The notes under the pieces are model-generated. The model searched no databases, was not told the DNA's origin, and saw only the letters and a list, made by a program, of their open reading frames with translations. From positions 10,096,932 through 10,160,931 of the forward strand of contig NC_092679.1 of NCBI RefSeq assembly GCF_964355755.1: a stretch of 64,000 bases of DNA, in the 5' to 3' direction. The stretch is from Antedon mediterranea (taxonomy: Eukaryota > Echinodermata > Crinoidea > Comatulida > Antedonidae). The translations under genes and the position numbers were made by a program. Positions within the stretch are counted from its first letter, which is position 1. The number at the start of each line of letters is the position of its first letter. This document shows, in pieces, positions 22,277 through 33,353 of the stretch.

Positions 22277-22431
22277 GCCCGGGGCCGAGTTTGTGTAGAC
22301 TAGACTTCCATGCACAGCCACATGTTAAGGAATATGAATCTCTTTATGATTTTAATATGGTTCGAAATGATATTACACAACAACGATTAGACAGCAACTG
22401 TGCAAGAGTCAAACTAATAAAATCGGAATGA
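22277..22431 (+). CDS. Possible terminal exon of an unknown gene
   Basis: A reasonable acceptor (CAACACTTTCAG ending at 22276) is followed by an open frame, PGPSLCRLDFHAQPHVKEY continuing to VKLIKSE and a TGA stop. Composition looks protein-like (charged and mixed), but I recognise no family and see no partner exon upstream. It could equally be chance. Confidence 0.2.
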
Positions 22432-22456
22432 TCAATTAATTGAACATTTGCAGCAT

Positions 22457-22786
22457 AAGGCCCATACACTAGGACGATAACGATCGACGATAAATAGACA
22501 AATGTGCATTTTTAATATATAAACCAAAAGAAATATAAACAATTCCTTTGATGAAAATTATATTTTCACACGTCCAATCAAATGACGTCATGATTAGTAA
22601 GACCAATAATATCGTGACAATACAGCGATTTTATTGTTTTTATTTATCATGACGTCATTTGATTGAAATTTGAAAAACATTATTTTTAGAACGAAAACCT
22701 TTCTAATTTCTTTTGGTTTATGTAAAAAAAATGCATGCTATATATTTATCGTCTGTCGTTATCGTCATAGTGTAATTGGGCCTTTA
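22457..22786. mobile_element. Foldback MITE with nested palindromes
   Basis: The left end GGCCCATACACTAGGACG and the right end CGTCATAGTGTAATTGGGCC are inverted. The symmetry continues inward with GATAACGATCGACGATAAAT against ATTTATCGTCTGTCGTTATC, and with CAATCAAATGACGTCATGAT against ATCATGACGTCATTTGATTG. It has no coding capacity. A Harbinger-type origin is possible from the GGCC ends, but the 3-bp flanks do not match exactly. Confidence 0.65.
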
Positions 22787-24053
22787 TACACAAAAAATAA
22801 ATTGATTACGAAGTTACATGTCATTTTCACCTATCACCAAAAAACTAACCTTTTCAAAACTAATTAATTGTTACGAAGCCAATTTATATTATATATTTCA
22901 TTAAAACTGAACTTTACGGTAAATGAAGAGTAAGTATCAGTTAATATGAATAATATAACTAGTAGGTCTATGAACTTGCGTCCAGACACACAGAACTGTG
23001 ACATTACTATCATAAATGTTGAAACCACTTATAAAACCTTTTTTTTTAAAGAAAATATAATTGTGTTAGGAGAAGGCTAATAAACAAATAGATAATGTTC
23101 AAACCTTTTTCTGGATTAATTAATGGAGCAGGCGTTCCTAATAATCTGCTGTAGACTGATTGTTCACCTTCTGACGATAATTGATTGGACCCCCCACGGC
23201 ATCTGATAACCAACAAAAAATTTACGAGGACTGTTTCAATGATTTAATATCTAACGGCGTATTATTATAACATTGGCCTAGATTGAAAGTCAAAGAAAGT
23301 CATTGTAAATACCTCCCTTTATGTTGACAGAGCCAAAATAAAGTTTTGACCATTATCGAATGATTATTTGACAGTGACTTATTATAATACCGGCCTGGTT
23401 GACAGCAAAAACGAAGTTATTATTTATTGATCAATATTTTACAGATTTCCGTCTACATCTCAATAATACTGTATTATCAGCAAAGGCTTTCATATAGACT
23501 CTCTTCTCCCAGACGTTTTTTGGGTCCAGCAGCTACCTATAAATTATAGTCGAGTTTCCAAATTCACAAAACTGTCAGTCTTAGATACTAAAGCTACCGC
23601 TATGAAACAGCTTATTAATGAATGTGTCCTCCTGGGACATAACTGGCTAGAGCCGCGGCGCGAAAAAATTGCATAATAATACTATAGGCCCAATAGGCCT
23701 AAACCGGTCCTAGTTCGGAGAGCGGGATCGATTAAATTCCTGATTGTGATAATTATACTTATAGGCATCTTTCAGCTATGTCCAGCGCTAACAGGAAGCA
23801 TACATTTTGATAACATAACAATTAACATGAAGCGCATCACACACGCACGCAACCCCTTCGGCCCACTATTTATTATAGAATACTGTAGGCCTACAGGCCT
23901 AGCTAGTAACTATTATTAATAATTATTATTAGGCTCAGCCTAGCAGCCCATTAATTTAATTCATTATCTGTCGTCACTTGCACTTATAGTGTAAAATTTT
24001 ACAAGGCCAATTTTCAATCAAATAATTATATTGTCCAAGGTATAAACATGTTT
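22787..24053. other. Intergenic, nothing recognised
   Basis: AT-rich with scattered TAGGCCTA motifs. No exon or repeat boundary that I can defend. Confidence 0.5.
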
Positions 24054-24056
24054 TTA

Positions 24057-24795
24057 GTCGCGTGGAAGCGACTCTATAGTTCACTATGTCGGTCGGTTGG
24101 TCGGTCTGTCTGTCTGTCGGTCTGTCGATCCGGTATCACTATGCGTTTTATCGCTTTCTGACCTTATCTTGATATCAGTTTAATCTAGCTAGGTCAATTT
24201 TTCACAGTATATTCCTTATGGCCAGGAATCAATGTGGTTATGTTTTCACGCTGCGCAATAAAAAATGACGCGGTCTACGCACGATTTAACGAAATCACGT
24301 TTGTAATCATATCTTCACAACCATGAATCACAATTAAATAAAATTTGGTACTCATAAATTTCAGGGCATAAATCATCATATGGCAATACAATTACGTGCG
24401 TAGCGCAACTAACGCATGCGTACGCGCGCTTAAAATTTTCAAAATTTATTTTCGATGAAATAAGAGTGCGTTTCAGGCAATTTTAAGCGTTTACAAAATT
24501 GCCATGAGTGCGCATATTTTTGCGCGCGCACTGCGCGTTAAATGTTATTGCACACTCTTTTTGCCCGATTTCTGTTTTCTTGACTTACTTTTCAACTTGA
24601 AATTACGTTATACGAGCACGTCAAAAGTGACAGGCTACGCACGTGTAAATTAAGAAAATATAAATGTTTTTAAACATTTCAACATTTTTAAACATGTTCA
24701 GTAATTTCGGTCAGTATAGTTCACTATGTCGGTCGGTCGGTCTGTCTGTCTGTCTGTCTGTCGGTCCGGTATCACTATGCATTGTAGCACGCGAC
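24057..24795 (+). mobile_element. Non-autonomous GTCGCG-ended repeat, complete copy
   Basis: It starts GTCGCGTGGAAGCGAC and ends CACGCGAC, with TTA on both sides (24054-24056 and 24796-24798). A TWA duplication suggests a Harbinger-type mechanism. Near each end is the same direct block: ATAGTTCACTATGTCGGTCG, a GTCTGTCTGTC microsatellite, then GGTATCACTATGC. The middle is rich in GCGCGC and carries no frame. The copy at 1-750 is the reverse complement, and a 60-bp fragment lies at 12755. Confidence 0.75.
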
Positions 24796-24945
24796 TTAAT
24801 GGCTGTTGGCCTTGTTTATAATACAATAATAATTAATACTACTAGGCCTATACTTACTTTTGATTTCTGTGTTTCTTCTTATTACACGTGACGCTGTGGA
24901 AGCGTACTACGCATGCGCATGTACGTGGGAACGGATTGTATAATT

Positions 24946-25125
24946 AGGGCGTTATAACGCCCTAAATTAGGGCGTAGGGCGTTATAACGCCGTATTAGGG
25001 CGTTATAACGCCCTAATACAGCGTTATAACACCCTAATACGGCGTTATAACGCTCTAATTACGGCGTTATATGGCCGTATTATTATTATAAAAAAAATTT
25101 CTTTGGCGGAAATCAGCCACCGTAG
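24946..25125. repeat. Array of GGCGTTATAACGCC palindromes, copy 1
   Basis: About six units centred on GTTATAAC with arms GGGC/GCCC or CGGC/GCCG are separated by CTAAT or TTAGG. They are followed by an AT run and CTTTGGCGGAAATCAGCCAC and then CGTAG. The same tail and palindromes recur at 29446-29546. The block ends exactly at the proposed exon start of the DUF4806 gene. Confidence 0.8.
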
Positions 25126-25335
25126 ATTTGTCTTCTAAGTGAGATTAAGGCAAACATTGATGAACTTAAGACGAAGGTGGAGCATAATACATTTTTGTTG
25201 ACGGAATTAGACGTTTCTGGGATCCAAACTACTGTTCCAGAACTTGAGGAATTACCTGTGGAGTTTCCCATTCGTTCAGTAGAGAGTTTGATGGAAATTG
25301 AAGCTTCTCTTGATGCATCTATGTGCAAACAATTG
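25126..25335 (+). CDS. DUF4806-type protein gene, first visible exon
   Basis: The exon follows an AG at 25124-25125 and is open throughout: ICLLSEIKANIDELKTKVEH is coiled-coil-like, followed by a Pro/Glu-rich linker (TTVPELEELPVEFPIRSV) and the start of a DUF4806 domain (ESLMEIEASLDASMCKQL). It ends at a GTGAGT donor in phase 0. DUF4806 proteins are uncharacterised, common in cnidarians, arthropods and other invertebrates, and are often repeated in the genome. The acceptor lies exactly at the edge of a repeat, so the true upstream boundary is uncertain and earlier exons are not identified. Confidence 0.6.
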
Positions 25336-25592
25336 GTGAGTTTAAAAGTAAAAACATATTAAACTTTTGATTATCATGGAAGTTTTAACCAAATTTGCAC
25401 CAATTGGTTCTGACGATACTGTAGGTCCCGATAAATGGTTTCAGAAATTATATAACTTTTAAATTATTAGAAACTTAATTAATGTGAGTCCAAAGACTAT
25501 TATGATGTGTAAGCCTACCATGATAAACATTTTTATGTATTAAGTTTATACATTATTGTATCATTAACAATGTATGCCAATCATGATTTCAG

Positions 25593-25752
25593 GTTTTAAA
25601 GCTTGGTTTAATTGGCGGTAAGGACTCTAAAACTACAACTAACAATATTTTGAAAAACCTACTATCACCGTTTGTAGCCAGCCAATATAATTGGACTGGA
25701 GCAAAAGGAAAACTGGAATTTGGAAACCTAAAGTTGTTGAAAGTAATACTTG
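25593..25752 (+). CDS. DUF4806-type protein gene, second exon
   Basis: It is bounded by a TGATTTCAG acceptor and a CTTG/GTAAGT donor, entering in phase 0 and leaving in phase 1. It encodes VLKLGLIGGKDSKTTTNNIL, then LSPFVASQYNWTGAKGK and LEFGNLKLLKVILG. The gG-glycine turn, the run to a central NW-GxKGK and the aliphatic strand after it are the core of the DUF4806 fold as I know it. No frameshift or stop. Together with its neighbours it is the best-preserved gene in the window. Confidence 0.75.
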
Positions 25753-26001
25753 GTAAGTGATTAGTGTCATTTATACATAGACCTAAGTATACTCCTGTCT
25801 GTATAGACCTATAATTGATTGACTAGTTTGTAGCATTGGTTCCTTTCAAGTCCCCTGTGTACTCATTACTATCCCTATGTTTACTTTAACTTTCACTGTA
25901 ATGGCTTAAAGAGCTGACAGGGTGGCTTGCACAAGGGACCAATTTATTGTATATAGTCAACTCTATCTATTCATAAGGACAGATTCAGAATGACATGACT
26001 A

Positions 26002-27806
26002 TGGCGCGCCAAGCTGTCATTTATTCGGAAATAAGGATATCTTAGTTTTAAACTAAGATATCTTAGTTTAAAACTAAGATATCTCTATTAATAGAGATAT
26101 CTCTATTAAAAACTAAGATATCTCTATTAAAAACTAAGATATCTCTATTTAAAACTAAGATATCTTAGTTTTTAATAGAGATATCTCTATTAATAGAGAT
26201 ATCTTTATTAATAGAGATATCTCTATTAAAAACTAAGATATCTTAGTTTTAAATAGAGATATCTTAGTTTTTAATAGAGATATCTTAGTTTTTAATAGAG
26301 ATATCTCTATTAATAGAGATATCTCTATTAATAGAGATATCTCTATTTAAAACTAAGATATCTCTATTAAAAACTAAGATATCTTAGTTTTTTAAAGAGA
26401 TATCTCTATTAACAGAGATATCTCTATTAATAGAGATATCTCTATTTAAAACTAAGATATCTCTATTTGAAACTAAGATATCTCTATTAATAGAGATATC
26501 TCTATTAATAGAGATATCTTAGTTTTGTTTCCGGTTCAGTGTTTTATGGGTAATACGATTTTCCATCTGTGACTGAGGTAAGGTCAAGTTCCTATATTGT
26601 TAACATCGCAGTCCCAGTTGTAATATAGAGGCTATAATGAAATAAAATGGAACAGAGGCAGAAACAGAATGTTTCAGAAAAAATGATGAGGCTTATAATG
26701 AGCACATAAAAACTTTCCATAAAGATAAAAACCATTGTATTTGATCACTCTTTAATTATGGATGATAGAAGTTTCTATGTACAATTTTGAATAAGTTTTC
26801 GTGAATTTTGAATGATAAAACAAAATTGAAATACCTCTAGTTTTCTAGAAATTTCACTCTTATTTATCTGATTCGCGGTTAATGCCTAGAAAATTGTTTA
26901 TAAAATACGTGTTATTCCAGGTACAATCAGTGGGGAGGAGTAGAAGATGTAGATGAACAATTGTTATCTCCATGTTTGTAAAACGAAAAATAAATTTAAA
27001 CGTGAACACGTCGATACTCATTGCAATGAAACCGACTGTCGTCCTTTTGAGCTGTCTTATTTTATACAAAATACTACTAATCGGAAAGGGAAAAAATACT
27101 ATTTCGGAGAGAGCGCACCACATATTTATTAATTATTTATTTCGTTTTCTTTCAGTAGGATAGCCCTCTCAGAAATAATATAAAAACTGCTCTTCCGATC
27201 CCGAGGGGCCCTACGACATGCACATTTCGTTTTCTTAGTAATAATATAACAAAGTTTATGATGTCGATCCATGTCCCTTTTCACTTCTTTGATAGATTTT
27301 TAACCTTCAAAGGCTCGGTATAACTATAATCACCACATTCACAACTATACCATTCCCTACATACTTTGCAACAGGAAACAAAACTAAGATATCTCTATTA
27401 ATAGAGATATCTCTATTAATAGAGATATCTTAGTTTTTAATAGAGATATCTTCGTTTTAAATAGAGATATCTCTATTAACTAAGATATCTCTATTAAAAA
27501 CTAAGATATCTCTATTTAAAACTAAGATATCTTAGTTTTTAATAGAGATATCTCTATTATTAGAGATATCTCTATTAATAGAGATATCTCTATTTAAAAC
27601 TAAGATATCTTAGTTTTTAATAGAGATATCTTAGTTTTTAATAGAGATATCTTAGTTTTAAATAGAGATATCTCTGTTAATAGAGATATCTCTATTAATA
27701 GAGATATCTCTATTTAAAACTAAGATATCTCTATTTAAAACTAAGATATCTCTATTAAAAACTAAGATATCTCTATTGCTTGAATAAATGACAGCTTGGC
27801 GCGCCA
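26002..27806. mobile_element. TA-flanked TIR element built of GATATC palindrome arrays
   Basis: It lies in the 25753-28056 intron of the DUF4806 gene. The outer inverted repeat is 25 bp, starting TGGCGCGCCAAGCTGTCATT, flanked by TA on both sides (26000-26001 and 27807-27808). Inside each end is an array of GATATC-centred palindromes: 25 centres at 26040-26525 and 20 at 27379-27775. Each centre has arms of one of two kinds, ACTAA/TTAGT or TAGAG/CTCTA, and adjacent units meet at TTAA-like junctions. A non-coding core of about 850 bp (26530-27375) separates the arrays, and the symmetry continues into it for a few bases (TTTGTTTCC against GGAAACAAA). No transposase is encoded. TA flanks suggest a Tc1/mariner-type mover. 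Confidence 0.85.
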
Positions 27807-28056
27807 TACATGACATTGGACTAGTAAACACTTTAATATAGGATAGGTACAACTCTTTTATAGAGTACATAGTAGCAATAAAGTTTCATACTTGAACTGA
27901 ACCTGTTGTCTGTGTGCTAAATCAGATTACATAAACATACAGACTATAATTATGTCATGTTATGTCATTATATCACCACCATCCATACTGTTACATCAAA
28001 TCAAAAACATTTATCATATAATAATTGTCTTGTTTTTGTTTTGTTTTTTATTTTAG

Positions 28057-28205
28057 GAGCTGTTCGAAGAAATCCAAGTACGAAGGATGCCACACGGGAG
28101 GAAATAAAAGACAATATAAAGTCTTTTTTGTACAATGCAAGGGATAAGGAGGGGGCGGGGGTGGGGAGAAAGGCAAGAACTAACATATTGCCTACTACAC
28201 CTTAA
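28057..28205 (+). CDS. DUF4806-type protein gene, last exon
   Basis: A strong polypyrimidine acceptor (TTGTTTTTTATTTTAG) precedes an exon that accepts the phase-1 junction exactly, forming GGA at the join. It reads GAVRRNPSTKDATREEIKDN, then KSFLYNARDKEGAGVGRKAR, and ends NILPTTP before TAA. The acidic-helical segment with EEI-D-I--FLYNARD is the usual end of DUF4806. The basic Gly-rich tail is not recognised. About 300 bp of AT-rich sequence follow as a probable 3' UTR (28206-28560). Confidence 0.75.
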
Positions 28206-28639
28206 AAAAACTGTATTTATGTACATCATTTTTTAACTGTTTTATAATATAGTTGGTCCCATTTCTTTGCTCATTTGTTTAATGGAACATGACATAACCA
28301 AAATACTAAAACTTTTATATTTTATTTTGTAAAAACGTTTTCTCACCCAACGTTTTCTCACTAAGAAGGAAACTTTTATAAAAATATATTTTGGAAGATG
28401 AATTAAAAAATTTTTTAACTGGACTAATATATTAGTTTCGGCTTGTGTGTCGTGTTTCGACTGTATGATCAATATTTATACTATATATGCTATTTTAAAT
28501 TTGTAATGTATTGTTTTTTTTAGTAATATCCAAGTCCAAATAAAGGAGCATCTAGAGTGTTGAAACTTAAATACTGCAACTTTAAATTACTTTTTGTGAT
28601 CTCGATTAACTACCATTTTGGAACTGCTGCCCATATCAG
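28206..28639. other. 3' flank of the DUF4806 gene
   Basis: Probable 3' UTR and spacer. No clear AATAAA at a convincing distance; AATAAAGGAGC at 28539 is a candidate polyadenylation signal. Confidence 0.4.
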
Positions 28640-29430
28640 CAATTAATGGGTACCATATGGGATGAGGAACAATCCATATGCAGCCCCAATGGGCAAACCC
28701 ATATGCTGCTTATATGAGCAAGCATATATGGGTACCATATGAGATTTACATATGGGCCCCATGTGGGACAATCCATATGCAGCCCTAATGAGCAAACTCA
28801 TATGCTGCCCATATGAGCAAGCATGGGTACCATATGAGATTTACATATGGGCCCCATGTGGGACAATCCATATGCAGCCCTAATGTGCAAACTCATATGT
28901 TGCCCATATGAGCAAGCATATGGGTACCATGTGGGATTTACATGGAATGATATGGGGTAACCCATATGATGCCCATGTGGGGCTTGGGTGCAGAATCTGC
29001 TGGGGCCCTACTGGGCAAGCCCATATGCCGCCCATATGAGATTTGTATAAGGGTCCCATGTGGGATAACTCGTATGGGGCCCTAATTGGCAAACAAATAT
29101 GGGTACCATATGGGATTTACATGGGATGATATGGGCTAACCCATATGACGCCCATGTGGGGCTTGGATGCAGAATCCGCTGGGGCCCTACTGGGCAAGCC
29201 CATATGCCGCCCATATGAGATTTGTATATGGGTCCCATGTGGGATAACCCGTATGGGGCCCTAATTGGCAAACAAATATGGGTACCATATGGGATTTACA
29301 TGGGATGATATGGGCAAACCCATATGACGCCCATGTGGGGCTTGGGTGCAGATTCCGCTGGGGCCCTACTGCGCAAGCCCATATGCCACCCATATGAACA
29401 GTAATATGGGTACAATATTGGTACCATATC
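28640..29430. repeat. CATATG-rich satellite with long minus-strand frames
   Basis: There are two nested periodicities. Units of about 84-90 bp (ATGGGTACCATATGAGATTT and CCATATGCAGCCC) occupy 28660-28930, and higher-order units of about 180 bp (GCAGAATCYGCTGGGGCCCT at 28990, 29170 and 29349) occupy 28930-29430. CATATG/CCATATGG half-sites recur many times. Overlapping minus-strand open frames (28880-29393) encode tandem Pro/Trp/His-rich peptides such as SHMGGIWACPVGPQ. These frames look like by-products of a stop-free repeat, since the frame changes between units. Confidence 0.85.
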
Positions 29431-29445
29431 GGCTTGCTACCTGGG

Positions 29446-29546
29446 TAACGTCCTAATACGGCGTTATAACGCCCTAATTACGGCGTTATAACGCCCTAAT
29501 TATTATAAAATAATTTTTTTCTTTGGCGGAAATCAGCCACCGTAGG
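29446..29546. repeat. GGCGTTATAACGCC palindromes, copy 2
   Basis: Two palindromes are followed by an AT run and CTTTGGCGGAAATCAGCCAC, then CGTAG. It is directly repeated from 24946-25125 and the two copies bracket the DUF4806 exons and the satellite. Confidence 0.8.
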
Positions 29547-29575
29547 TTCCCCCTCCTGCTTGGAATAACTTTTCA

Positions 29576-30424
29576 CAGAGCCATATATAGAGAGAGTTAC
29601 GACTTTGCGTTCACGGATTTTAGAAAGTCACGTGGTGTGCAGGCCGGCCATGTTTTTGTCCAACTATGCGTCCAACTATGCCTATAATAATGTCTTGGGT
29701 AACTTTTGTATAGATATTTTGTACTTTTTAATCTTCACGTTGTTTTTAATGTTGTAATTTTGTATTTTATTGTTGGATGATTTTGTTTTGCTGTAGGCCC
29801 TAGCATTTATTCTTTTGTTATTATAGACACAATATATAATGTTACCAAATTAATACCATTAATAAAATTAATTACTAAAATAAAAACGAAATATAAGCGT
29901 TATTTCATAGACAAAAAAATCTAAAAATAATGCATGAACTATAGGAAAACGCTATACAAAAGAGATGCGCGAGCCCCCAGCGTGCGAATTCTTTGACACA
30001 AAAATAGCTCTATTCTATCCCACAATGCCTTTCGAAATTGTTACGCGCTTCGGACGAACAGGAGATTCTTGTGTTATAAGTTCTTTGACAAAAAATGTAA
30101 AAAAAGTGCATTACTATAGAGAATCGCTGTACAAACTAAACGCGCACGCGTAGAGCGTGCATGGAGCGCACAACCAGAGCCGTTCCGAAATTGCTATTTT
30201 TGTTGTTTCATGTTCGCAGTAACTTTATAATTTTTTTATTATTTTAACAAAAACCTTTAATCAAATTGATTGTTTTGATATTAAATTCGATAATTAAAGC
30301 CTTTTAAACATTTTCGAAACAAAACACTCAACTCCATACGCTACATAGGAATAGTTGGACACACAAACACGGCTTCTAATCCATTCAATGCCGTAACTCT
30401 CTCTATTATATATATATGGCTCTG
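29576..30424. mobile_element. 849-bp hAT-like MITE with perfect 8-bp duplication
   Basis: The ends CAGAGCCATATATAGAGAG and the reverse complement of TATATGGCTCTG are flanked by ACTTTTCA on both sides (29568-29575 and 30425-30432). The CAG-type terminus plus 8-bp duplication fits hAT. The inverted repeat extends to GAGAGTTACG. The interior is non-coding and includes GTCCAACTATGC twice. It ends 19 bp before the large inverted-repeat element begins. Confidence 0.85.
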
Positions 30425-31280
30425 ACTTTTCAGTCTGGAGTACTAGTCCATGGGATTTAGCTAAAAAATGACCCTTTTCTCACACAAATTGCAAGAAAAG
30501 TTTTTTTTGATGAAATGTGTTCTTTAGACAGTACTGAACACATTTATCAACGTTAGGACATTTTTCGACAACAGGAAGTAGCCTAATTTGCATAATTAAA
30601 AATGGCCGCCATTTTTAATAACGTACTCTGTATCTTGGGAACCGCTAGTCACAGATACTTAATTATGGTGTCAAAATCGTTAGAATATATGTTTTTATAT
30701 TCACTTTAATGAAAAAGTTTGTCCAAAAATGAATGGAAGTGCTATTTCTAACATTATTGACCTTTGACCTTGATTTATCATATCTCAGCAACCACTAATC
30801 GGAAATATACAAATTAGGGCTTAAATTGTTCAAAAACTACACATTTATATCCAGTCTAATGGCATGTTTTTGCAAAAAATGGCGGATTCTAACATTATTG
30901 ACCTTTGACCTTGATTTTTCATATCTTAGCAACCACTAATCTGAGAGACACACAATATGGCTCAAACTGTTCAGAAACTACATATTTATATTTAGTCTAA
31001 TGGCATGTTTTTGCAAAAAATGGCCGATTCTAACATTATTGACCTTTGAGCTTTGCACTACATAAAATCGCATAACTTTGAAAATATAGTACATATGAAA
31101 TTATTTTTAGTGTCAAATTATTCAGAACATACATGTTTCTATAGAGTCCAATGACACATTATGTCCAATAATGACCTATTGTATGGTTATTAACATTTGA
31201 ACTATATTTGAAAAAGATTTTTAAACCCGGAATCTTCTTCATGTAGGCATTCATTAGAACATGTGATTTGGCACTGCTTG

Positions 31281-31822
31281 TTTGGAATATGGTGGTAATT
31301 TAAAATGCATGTAACCAGTTGATTTAAATTAAATTTAAAAACTGAAAATATTCACTTAAAAAAAAATATTAGACTATGTATACATACATTATAGGTTTGG
31401 ATTATTAATAAATTTTTAATTAGGTCTTGCATCTTACTCAGGAGAAAGTTGGTGTTGACACTATTAACAGAGCCAACAAAAATGTAGTTTTTTTATGATA
31501 TATTGTATACTTGAAATAGGCCATGCCATTTTGCAGGTTTATTAACGTTTTTTTCAAGTTAGTAATTTATTTTTTGATCAAATTAAATTGCAATTAAATG
31601 GCATATTCAAAAAACTAATTTCTAAAGCTTATTTAGTTTATATTTTTCTAAGTATAGCATCACTCTTGAGGGCATTCTTTTAGGTTGAAACTATAGTCTT
31701 ATTAAGAAGGCATTTTCTACTAATAGACGCATTGTTGACAACTGGAATTTTAAAAGATCGATATGGCTATCGAGACTCCTAATTAGGCTGACCACCACTT
31801 GCAATATTTTCGCAGTATACAT
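31281..31822. other. Left-arm spacer lacking a partner in the right arm
   Basis: AT-rich, non-coding. The equivalent right-arm spacer (36018-36399) is different in sequence and length, so at least one arm was altered after the inverted structure formed. Confidence 0.6.
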
Positions 31823-32589
31823 AGACCGGGCGCCCAGAAGATTTATTCATGTGAAAAGCCACAAAAGGTCTGATGGTCTGATTATGTAGATATATGGCCA
31901 AGATTCAATAATCAATATTGCTGCCGGGTTCTCTCCTGTAAATTTACCCTGGGGACACCAAATAAGAGGGGTAAAAAATGGATTTATTCATGTGAAAATC
32001 CACACGGATAAAAGTTGTTAGACATTGTTCCCATATGTGTATACAATGTTAAAACAGCAATGACAGCAACTTTATCCTGTAAGTTGCCCGAGACCGTAGC
32101 CCCAAGTGACCACTAAAAATGGTGTTATTCATGTCAAGAGCCACACGGCTAATTCCTTTTGCATTGTAACTGTTACACATTGGGGTGCACAAAAATATCA
32201 TTGACAGCAACTTTATCCTGTAAGTTGCCCCAAACAGTAGCCCCAAACAGTAGCCCAGAAATGCCCGTTGAGCCATACAAAAATTAATCACACGAAAAGC
32301 CACACGGCCAATTCCTATTTTATTCGAACTGTTACGTCTTGGGATAGACGAAAATACTCATGACAGCAACTTTATCCTGTAAGTTACCCCAGACAGTAGC
32401 CACAGACAGTAGCCCAGAAATGCCCGTTGGATCCGGGCCTACAAGATTTAATCACACGAAGAGCCACACGACCAATTCCTTTTTTATCGGAACTGTTACG
32501 TTTTGGGATTGACAAAAATACTTATGACAGCAACTTTATCCTGTAGGTTGCCCCAGACAGTAGGCCCAGAAATGCCAGGACGGCACAAA

Positions 32590-33049
32590 TGCGCTTAATC
32601 AAATTGCAGACAGTGACGAATTCTTAATGAATATGAAGAATTTTTACATCGTACTATAAAGGGTGAATTTGGCAACACTGCCGCATATTGGGCTATTTAC
32701 GTGTACCTTATCAACCGCTTGTATCGTCAATTCCAGCGTGCAGTAATAACGAATGATGTGATTCTGTACATTAATGTACTACCGTATTTGGTTGAATCAT
32801 TCTTTGCTCTGAACCGGGCAAATTATGCTCGTTGGGGTCAATTTTATTGAAAAAATGAAGAATTTGGACTTCGCAGCATTACATGTTTTTAAATCCGGTG
32901 CCTTTTCAACAAGACGAACGAAGAAAACGTACTCTAGAAGTTCAATAGATCTTACATTCGAGCAAACTGTTAACAGAGATGCTGCGTCATCGGCAACTGG
33001 AATTACAGCTTTTGCAAACTCAGAGAGTGCATTTCGTCGTTGGTGCGTA
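32590..33049 (+). pseudogene. Left-arm duplicate of the transposon protein N-terminal block
   Basis: This plus-strand stretch repeats, inverted, the coding block at 34962-35400. It reads MLVGVNFIEKMKNLDFAALH and SRSSIDLTFEQTVNRDAASS, followed by SESAFRRWC, then leaves the homology at 33049 and runs into unrelated sequence. It is a fragment created by the inverted-arm structure and cannot make the full protein. Confidence 0.75.
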
Positions 33050-33353
33050 ACACATGTTAAATTATTTCTACCAACAACTCCGTTACAAGGTATGACTATA
33101 AATATGTTGTTAAAGTGTTCATTTGAAATTTATATATTCAAATCATATAAAAATAATGTGTTTCTTTAACCAGTTAATGTTTGCATCATATCCATAGTAA
33201 ACTTCGGTTTCACAATCTACTATTTATGCACTATATGTGTAAAACAGACAGTAAGTTTTAAATGTAGTACTGTAATATCAACTGAAAAATATAAAACTAT
33301 GATACTAAAAGTATTAACTAACAAATTAATTCATTCACTGTATGTCTTAATTA

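Noticed and set aside
26040-26525. CRISPR-like or telomeric array
   Set aside because: Units are 16-22 bp palindromes with two arm types and no spacers.
27658-27870. Minus-strand frame with NRDILVLNRDISI repeats as a protein
   Set aside because: It is a translation of the GATATC palindrome array and has no independent support.
28880-29393. Overlapping minus-strand frames with repeated SHMGGIWACPVGPQ peptides as a gene
   Set aside because: The frames follow the satellite period and change phase between units, so they are most simply a by-product of a stop-poor repeat.
28640-29430. CRISPR array
   Set aside because: Repeats have no unique spacers of constant length, and the window is eukaryotic.
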